Assembly: GCA_903934275.1 (NCBI GenBank)
Contig: CAIZNF010000425.1
Coordinates: 1 to 10,126 of the forward strand
Direction: 5' to 3'
From: an uncultured Nitrosomonadales bacterium
GTDB taxonomy: Bacteria > Pseudomonadota > Gammaproteobacteria > Burkholderiales > Gallionellaceae
Length of the DNA stretch: 10,126 bases
The notes below the pieces were generated by a model. The model was not told the DNA's origin. It searched no databases and worked only from the letters and a program-made list of their open reading frames with translations. The translations under genes were made by a program, and so were the position numbers. How positions within the stretch are numbered: the stretch's first letter is position 1; every line of letters starts with the position of its first letter. This document shows, piece after piece, positions 6,736 through 10,126 of the stretch.

Positions 6736-7212
6736 ATGATTAAAGTGGTTTATCCGGGCACATTCGACCCCATCACGCGCGGACACGAAGATGTGGTGCG
6801 CCGAGCCGCAGGATTGTTTGGTGAGGTCATCGTGGCGGTAGCGGAAAGCCGCACTAAAACATTGTTTACGCTGGATGAACGAGTGGAGATGGCGCGTGAA
6901 ATGTTCACTCCATTTACCAATGTGCGGGTGGAGGGCTTTAATAGCCTGCTGATGAGTTTCGTTCAAGCACAAGGCGCGCGCGTGGTGTTGCGCGGGTTGC
7001 GTGCGGTGTCGGATTTTGAATATGAGTTTCAACTGGCTGGGATGAACCGCAATTTATATCCCGAAATGGAAACGCTATTCTTGACTCCGGCAGAACAATA
7101 TACTTTCATCTCTGCCACTATGGTGCGTGAAGTGGCGCGTTTCGGTGGAGATGTGAGTAAGTTCGTATCACCTTCAGTCGCAGTAAGGTTGCAGCAAAAA
7201 CAAAAAAATTAA
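6736..7212 (+). CDS. coaD: Phosphopantetheine adenylyltransferase CoaD
   Basis: CoaD transfers AMP from ATP to 4'-phosphopantetheine, giving dephospho-coenzyme A, the penultimate step of CoA synthesis in the cytoplasm. The 158-residue protein has the nucleotidyltransferase motif [10 protein letters not shown] (T/HxGH, with H17), the family segment [20 protein letters not shown], and the C-terminal [20 protein letters not shown]. Length is normal for bacterial CoaD (about 160). ATG 6736 is preceded by AGAGG at 6721-6725, a slightly long spacing. It lies in the same direction as rsmD after a repeat-filled gap of about 200 bp, and 31 bp before the ferredoxin gene. The rsmD-coaD-ferredoxin order is common in proteobacteria. 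I see no oddities in the sequence. Confidence 0.97.
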   Translation: MIKVVYPGTFDPITRGHEDVVRRAAGLFGEVIVAVAESRTKTLFTLDERVEMAREMFTPFTNVRVEGFNSLLMSFVQAQGARVVLRGLRAVSDFEYEFQLAGMNRNLYPEMETLFLTPAEQYTFISATMVREVARFGGDVSKFVSPSVAVRLQQKQKN

Positions 7213-7228
7213 TTTATTATTCTTTTAA

Positions 7229-7498
<270 letters not shown>

Positions 7499-7519
7499 GC
7501 TTCCATGCTTCACATCAAG

Positions 7520-7545
7520 GCCGCGCAGCAGTTTGCGCGGCTTTT
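7520..7545 (+). terminator. Rho-independent terminator after the ferredoxin gene
   Basis: GCCGCGCA (7520-7527), a 6-nt loop and TGCGCGGC (7534-7541) form a perfect 8-bp GC-rich stem followed by TTTT. Upstream AAG can extend pairing into the T-run. It lies 22 bp after the ferredoxin stop codon and closes the plus-strand cluster. The minus-strand gene beyond it ends at 7626, so the genes converge here. Confidence 0.88.
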
Positions 7546-7625
7546 GACATTTCAAATCACCCTGAAAAACGTAGTTGCATAGGTTGGGCAAACAGCTTCT
7601 CATTTTTGGCTACGGCTTGCCCGGC

Positions 7626-8456
7626 TTAGCGTTTCTTCCAGATGCCCGTGATCGCTGCCGCATCGCGGCTCGCGCCGATCGGCGGCAAGCCGTAAAAATC
7701 CAGCAGGGTGCGCAACACATTGTAGTGATTGATGCGCTGAACGCTGCTTTCCGCCTTCACCATCGGCCCGACCAATAGCGTTACCACGTGGTTGTCCTCC
7801 TTGAAATTATCCTCGTCCCAAGTGAGTATCAATAAGCTATTGTGCTCGAACGCCCAATCGACGTATGGCGCGATATAGGTCTTCAGCCAAACGTCTGCCG
7901 CATAAAAATCACCATCGTGCATATCGTGATCCTGATTTGGGATGACAAAAGATACGGTCGGCAACTTGGCAAAATCCTGCGGGAAATCAGCGAATCGTTT
8001 GTTTACTTCCGCGCGCAAGCGCGAGCCCTGCCAGTTGCTCGCCGGATTATGTTTGCGCTGGTACGCCCCGAAAGAGCAGCTCGTGTCGCCCACTACGGGC
8101 AACGACTCCGCGAAGCTGGCAAAGCTCAGACCCGCATCAATCAAAGCTGAAGCGAGGTTGTCGGTGTCGAACAGATTCGGGCATACATTGCCGTTAACGC
8201 CCTGAGTTGAACCTGAAAACAACGCAAGATAATTTGGCTGGCTCGGATGGGATACGCCATAAGACTGCGTAAACAACATGCCGCGCTTCACCAGCGCATG
8301 AATGTAGGAATCGTTGTGCAGCTTGTCCATGATTTGTGAATAGCCACGATTTTCCTCGATCACCACGACCACATGATCGGGGCGCGGCAATTGCCCGGCG
8401 TGTACAGCAGGTATGAGCGTCAAAGCAAACAGTGCGGGAATGAGGAAGTTGTGCAT
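7626..8456 (-). CDS. Secreted phosphoesterase (phospholipase C / acid phosphatase family)
   Basis: This is a 276-residue protein of the phosphoesterase family that includes phospholipases C and AcpA-type acid phosphatases (Pfam phosphoesterase, from recognition). Residues 1-20 are a signal peptide ending AVHA, so it should be periplasmic or secreted. Recognisable motifs in order are HVVVVIEENRGYSQI (about 28-42), SHPSQPNYLALFSG (about 69-82), FVIPNQDHDMHDG and LTWDED, which supply the acidic and histidine residues expected to bind metal and phosphate. It hydrolyses phosphate esters, but whether lipid, nucleotide or another substrate is unclear. The start at 8456 gives a clean signal peptide, though no good Shine-Dalgarno is present. 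It converges on the ferredoxin gene and lies downstream of the hybrid kinase on the same strand, separated from it by about 200 bp that include a terminator-like hairpin. Confidence 0.88.
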   Translation of the reverse strand: MHNFLIPALFALTLIPAVHAGQLPRPDHVVVVIEENRGYSQIMDKLHNDSYIHALVKRGMLFTQSYGVSHPSQPNYLALFSGSTQGVNGNVCPNLFDTDNLASALIDAGLSFASFAESLPVVGDTSCSFGAYQRKHNPASNWQGSRLRAEVNKRFADFPQDFAKLPTVSFVIPNQDHDMHDGDFYAADVWLKTYIAPYVDWAFEHNSLLILTWDEDNFKEDNHVVTLLVGPMVKAESSVQRINHYNVLRTLLDFYGLPPIGASRDAAAITGIWKKR

Positions 8457-8482
8457 GGTGATTTTATGGGGTCGATAGGTTG

Positions 8483-8505
8483 TGTTGGCGTAGCGTAACC
8501 CAACA
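8483..8505. repeat. TGTTGG...CCAACA hairpin repeat in the phosphoesterase leader
   Basis: TGTTGG (8483-8488) and CCAACA (8500-8505) pair around an 11-nt loop. The 12-mer TGTTGGGTTACG (complement of 8494-8505) is identical to 564-575. It lies 27-49 bp upstream of the phosphoesterase start, so it may be part of its untranslated leader. The rest of the gap 8506-8610 shows nothing recognisable. Confidence 0.5.
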
Positions 8506-8616
8506 ATAATGCGAGAAGGATTAACGGCCGGTTCGGGCGAATCTGGGCACGGGTAAATTGTCGTTATACCGCTTTGATGTTCCGATTTTAACGTGAAACA
8601 ACATAAATTAACTTTG

Positions 8617-8660
8617 AAAAAACCACCGTGGGAGCGGTCCCACCGAGATCGCTCCTACAA
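8617..8660 (-). terminator. Terminator-like hairpin made by a TGTAGGAGCG repeat at the kinase gene end
   Basis: On the minus strand, GTGGGACCGCTCCCAC (8643-8628) folds into a 6-bp stem with a 4-nt loop, then after GGTGG come six T (8622-8617). The same DNA reads TGTAGGAGCGATCTCGGTGG on the minus strand from 8659, like the ends of the element at 9048-9165, and its TAG is the stop codon of the kinase gene. So a repeat seems to supply both stop codon and terminator. The 5-nt gap before the T-run weakens the terminator call. Confidence 0.55.
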
Positions 8661-10126
8661 CAACAGGCTCTTCATCCGCACCTGCAATTCGGCGCGTTTC
8701 ACCGGCTTGGTGAGAAATTCTTCCGCTCCCGCCTCCAGCCCCTTGAGGCGCGATTCGCGATCCTCCAGTGCCGTGATCATGATGATGGGGATGGAGCGGG
8801 TGCGGGCATCCGCCTTGAGCCGGTGCGCCACCTCATAGCCGTTGATGCCGGGCATCATGATATCGAGCAGAATCAAATCGGGCAGCTGTTCCTCCACCGA
8901 GACCAGGGCATCTTCCCCGCTGGCGGCGATGCGCACCGCGTGGCCTTCGAGTTCGAGCATTCTCTTCAGCAGCTTGAGGTTGAATTCGTCGTCGTCCACC
9001 ACCAGAATCGTCGCGTATTTGGCCTGCTCTATTATTTCCTTGCCACCTGTAGAAGCGACCTCCAGGTCGCGATTGGATGGCGAAAATCGTGGCCGCGGAT
9101 CAAGTCTGGGGCCGACCGTCCCCATGTCTGCCTCCGAAAATCGCGGCCTGGAGACCGCTCCTACATCTGCCGCCCCACACGGTAGCCAGACCAAAAACTT
9201 CGCGCCAGCGCCGGGTTCGCTCTCGATGCCGGTGCCTTGATGGCTGCGTGCGAGGCTGCCGTCACCCTGCACGAAAGGCTGAAATAGCCGGGGCAGGATT
9301 TCCGGCGCAATGCCGGGGCCGTTGTCGGCGACGGCCAGCTCAAGATATTCGTCGGCTTCGATCCGCACCGGCGCGGCAACTTCGGTGCGCGGCACGCGCC
9401 GGGCGATGAGGCTGACCTTGCCGCCCGCCGGGGTAAATTTGAAGGCGTTTTCGAGCAGTTGGTCGAGCAAATGGGTCACTACCTCGCGGTCGAGCGGCAT
9501 CTCGCCCAACCCCTCCTCCACCTCGACGGCGATAGCCAGGCCAGCCGCCTGGGCCAGTGCGGTATGCCGCGTGGCGATCTCGCCCAGCATCTTCGCCGGG
9601 GCTTCTTGCCCTGCATGCAGCTTCATCTTGCCGGATTGCAGGCGGGCCAGCTCGATCAGGGAATTGACGATGGCGAGCTGCTTGCTCCCGGCATCGAAAA
9701 TATCCTGCGCCATGCCCTTCTGTTCGACGCTCAACTCGCCGATCAAGCCCCCCTTTAGTATCTCGGCAAAGCCGAGAATATGGTTGAGCGGTGTTTTCAG
9801 CTCATGGCTGATAGCGGCCAGAAACTCGTCCTTGCCACGGCTGGCCTGTTCGACCTCAAGCTTGGCTTGCTCCAGTTGGGCGGTGCGTTCTTTAACCTCC
9901 TTTTCCAGATACTCAGCGATTTGCGTTTGCGCATTGAGTGCGCGCTGAACCTTCAATAAATTGCGGACGCGTAATACAACCTCCAGCTGGTCAAAGGGTT
10001 TCTTCAGGAAATCATTAGCGCCAACTGTCAGTGCCTGTGTGCGAACATCCGCATCTTGCACACCAGTTATAACCAAGATTGAAAAAGGATTTTGGTCAGG
10101 GAATTCAGCGGCTATCATGTTCATGA
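8655..10126 (-). CDS. Hybrid sensor histidine kinase (REC-HisKA-HATPase-REC), 5' end beyond the window, G2 box missing
   Basis: At least 489 residues are visible; the gene runs in from the right edge. Numbering from ATG 10124, residues 1-60 are the end of a receiver domain (VITGV with T20, and KKPFD). A coiled coil follows at about 65-98. The HisKA domain has the phospho-acceptor H107 in AAISHELKTPLNHILGF. The HATPase domain has the N box (LLENAFKFTP, near 226), G1 (VADNGPGIAP) and F box (LFQPFVQGD). The G2 box is absent: SHQGTG (294-299) runs straight into IESEPGAGAKF, where about 18-20 residues of the type LGLALVxRLxELHGG are expected. Residues about 318-358 come from an inserted repeat. 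A complete receiver follows (D377-D379, phospho-acceptor D421, T451, K473). The kinase probably cannot hold ATP normally, although the receiver domains could still work. An internal start or an earlier start right of the window cannot be decided here. Confidence 0.9.
   Translation of the reverse strand, partial: MNMIAAEFPDQNPFSILVITGVQDADVRTQALTVGANDFLKKPFDQLEVVLRVRNLLKVQRALNAQTQIAEYLEKEVKERTAQLEQAKLEVEQASRGKDEFLAAISHELKTPLNHILGFAEILKGGLIGELSVEQKGMAQDIFDAGSKQLAIVNSLIELARLQSGKMKLHAGQEAPAKMLGEIATRHTALAQAAGLAIAVEVEEGLGEMPLDREVVTHLLDQLLENAFKFTPAGGKVSLIARRVPRTEVAAPVRIEADEYLELAVADNGPGIAPEILPRLFQPFVQGDGSLARSHQGTGIESEPGAGAKFLVWLPCGAADVGAVSRPRFSEADMGTVGPRLDPRPRFSPSNRDLEVASTGGKEIIEQAKYATILVVDDDEFNLKLLKRMLELEGHAVRIAASGEDALVSVEEQLPDLILLDIMMPGINGYEVAHRLKADARTRSIPIIMITALEDRESRLKGLEAGAEEFLTKPVKRAELQVRMKSLLL
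9048..9165. repeat. 118-bp palindromic element inserted in frame in the kinase linker
   Basis: The ends are inverted repeats: 9048-9074 against the complement of 9139-9165, both beginning TGTAG and ending CGCGATT, 23 of 27 positions identical. Each end is itself nearly palindromic (GCGACCT-CC-AGGTCGC on the left). CGAAAATCG occurs at 9081-9089 and again at 9135-9143. It codes for a Pro/Arg-rich linker in the kinase between the HATPase end (FLVWLP) and the receiver (ATILVVDDD). A related but shorter unit forms the gene end at 8628-8660. A 2-bp target duplication would make the insertion 120 bp, or 40 codons; I cannot prove the duplication. Confidence 0.82.

Noticed and set aside
7561..7625. 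GGGCAA...TTGCCC inverted pair at the end of the phosphoesterase gene as its terminator
   Set aside because: The stem is only 6 bp with a 25-nt loop and there is no T-run directly after it on the minus strand. It may be a decayed repeat.

Overview
The window looks like a chromosomal segment of a Betaproteobacterium, probably in or near the Nitrosomonadales/Gallionellales. This rests on recognition of gene order and protein style: a pair of periplasmic M16 peptidases, then rsmD, coaD and a YfhL-type ferredoxin, a run familiar in that class. It could not be confirmed by a search. Base composition is moderate, about 57% G+C in hand-counted samples of coding sequence. The noncoding DNA is crowded with small palindromic repeats.

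Left part (1-3061, minus strand): a restriction-modification region. It holds a type III-like beta-class adenine methyltransferase (mod). Downstream of it is a dinD homologue broken by one in-frame TGA, and this gene runs off the left edge. A restriction helicase (res) may lie beyond the edge, but none is visible. The 165 bp between mod and dinD is almost entirely repeat fragments and hairpins.

Middle part (3304-7498, plus strand): a tight housekeeping cluster. Two overlapping M16 genes encode a zinc-binding subunit and a subunit that has lost the zinc site but keeps the Arg/Tyr pair. They are followed with overlap by rsmD (16S rRNA G966 methyltransferase), which has no ATG, GTG or TTG at its expected start. 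After a repeat-filled gap come coaD (coenzyme A synthesis) and a 2[4Fe-4S] ferredoxin, closed by a clear intrinsic terminator at 7520-7545.

Right part (7626-10126, minus strand): a secreted phosphoesterase of the phospholipase C/acid phosphatase family, and a hybrid histidine kinase cut by the right edge. The kinase has REC, HisKA, HATPase and REC domains but lacks the G2 glycine box.

The main theme is repeat invasion. At least four families of short palindromic elements are present. Two copies sit in frame inside genes and add peptide: about 53 residues near the C-terminus of the methyltransferase, and about 40 residues in the linker between the kinase ATPase and receiver domains. One family occurs both inside mod (904-953) and upstream of coaD (6638-6688), sharing a 16-bp identical core. 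No wholly new system can be claimed. The observations most worth checking are the in-frame repeats, the G2-less kinase, the rsmD start and the dinD nonsense codon.
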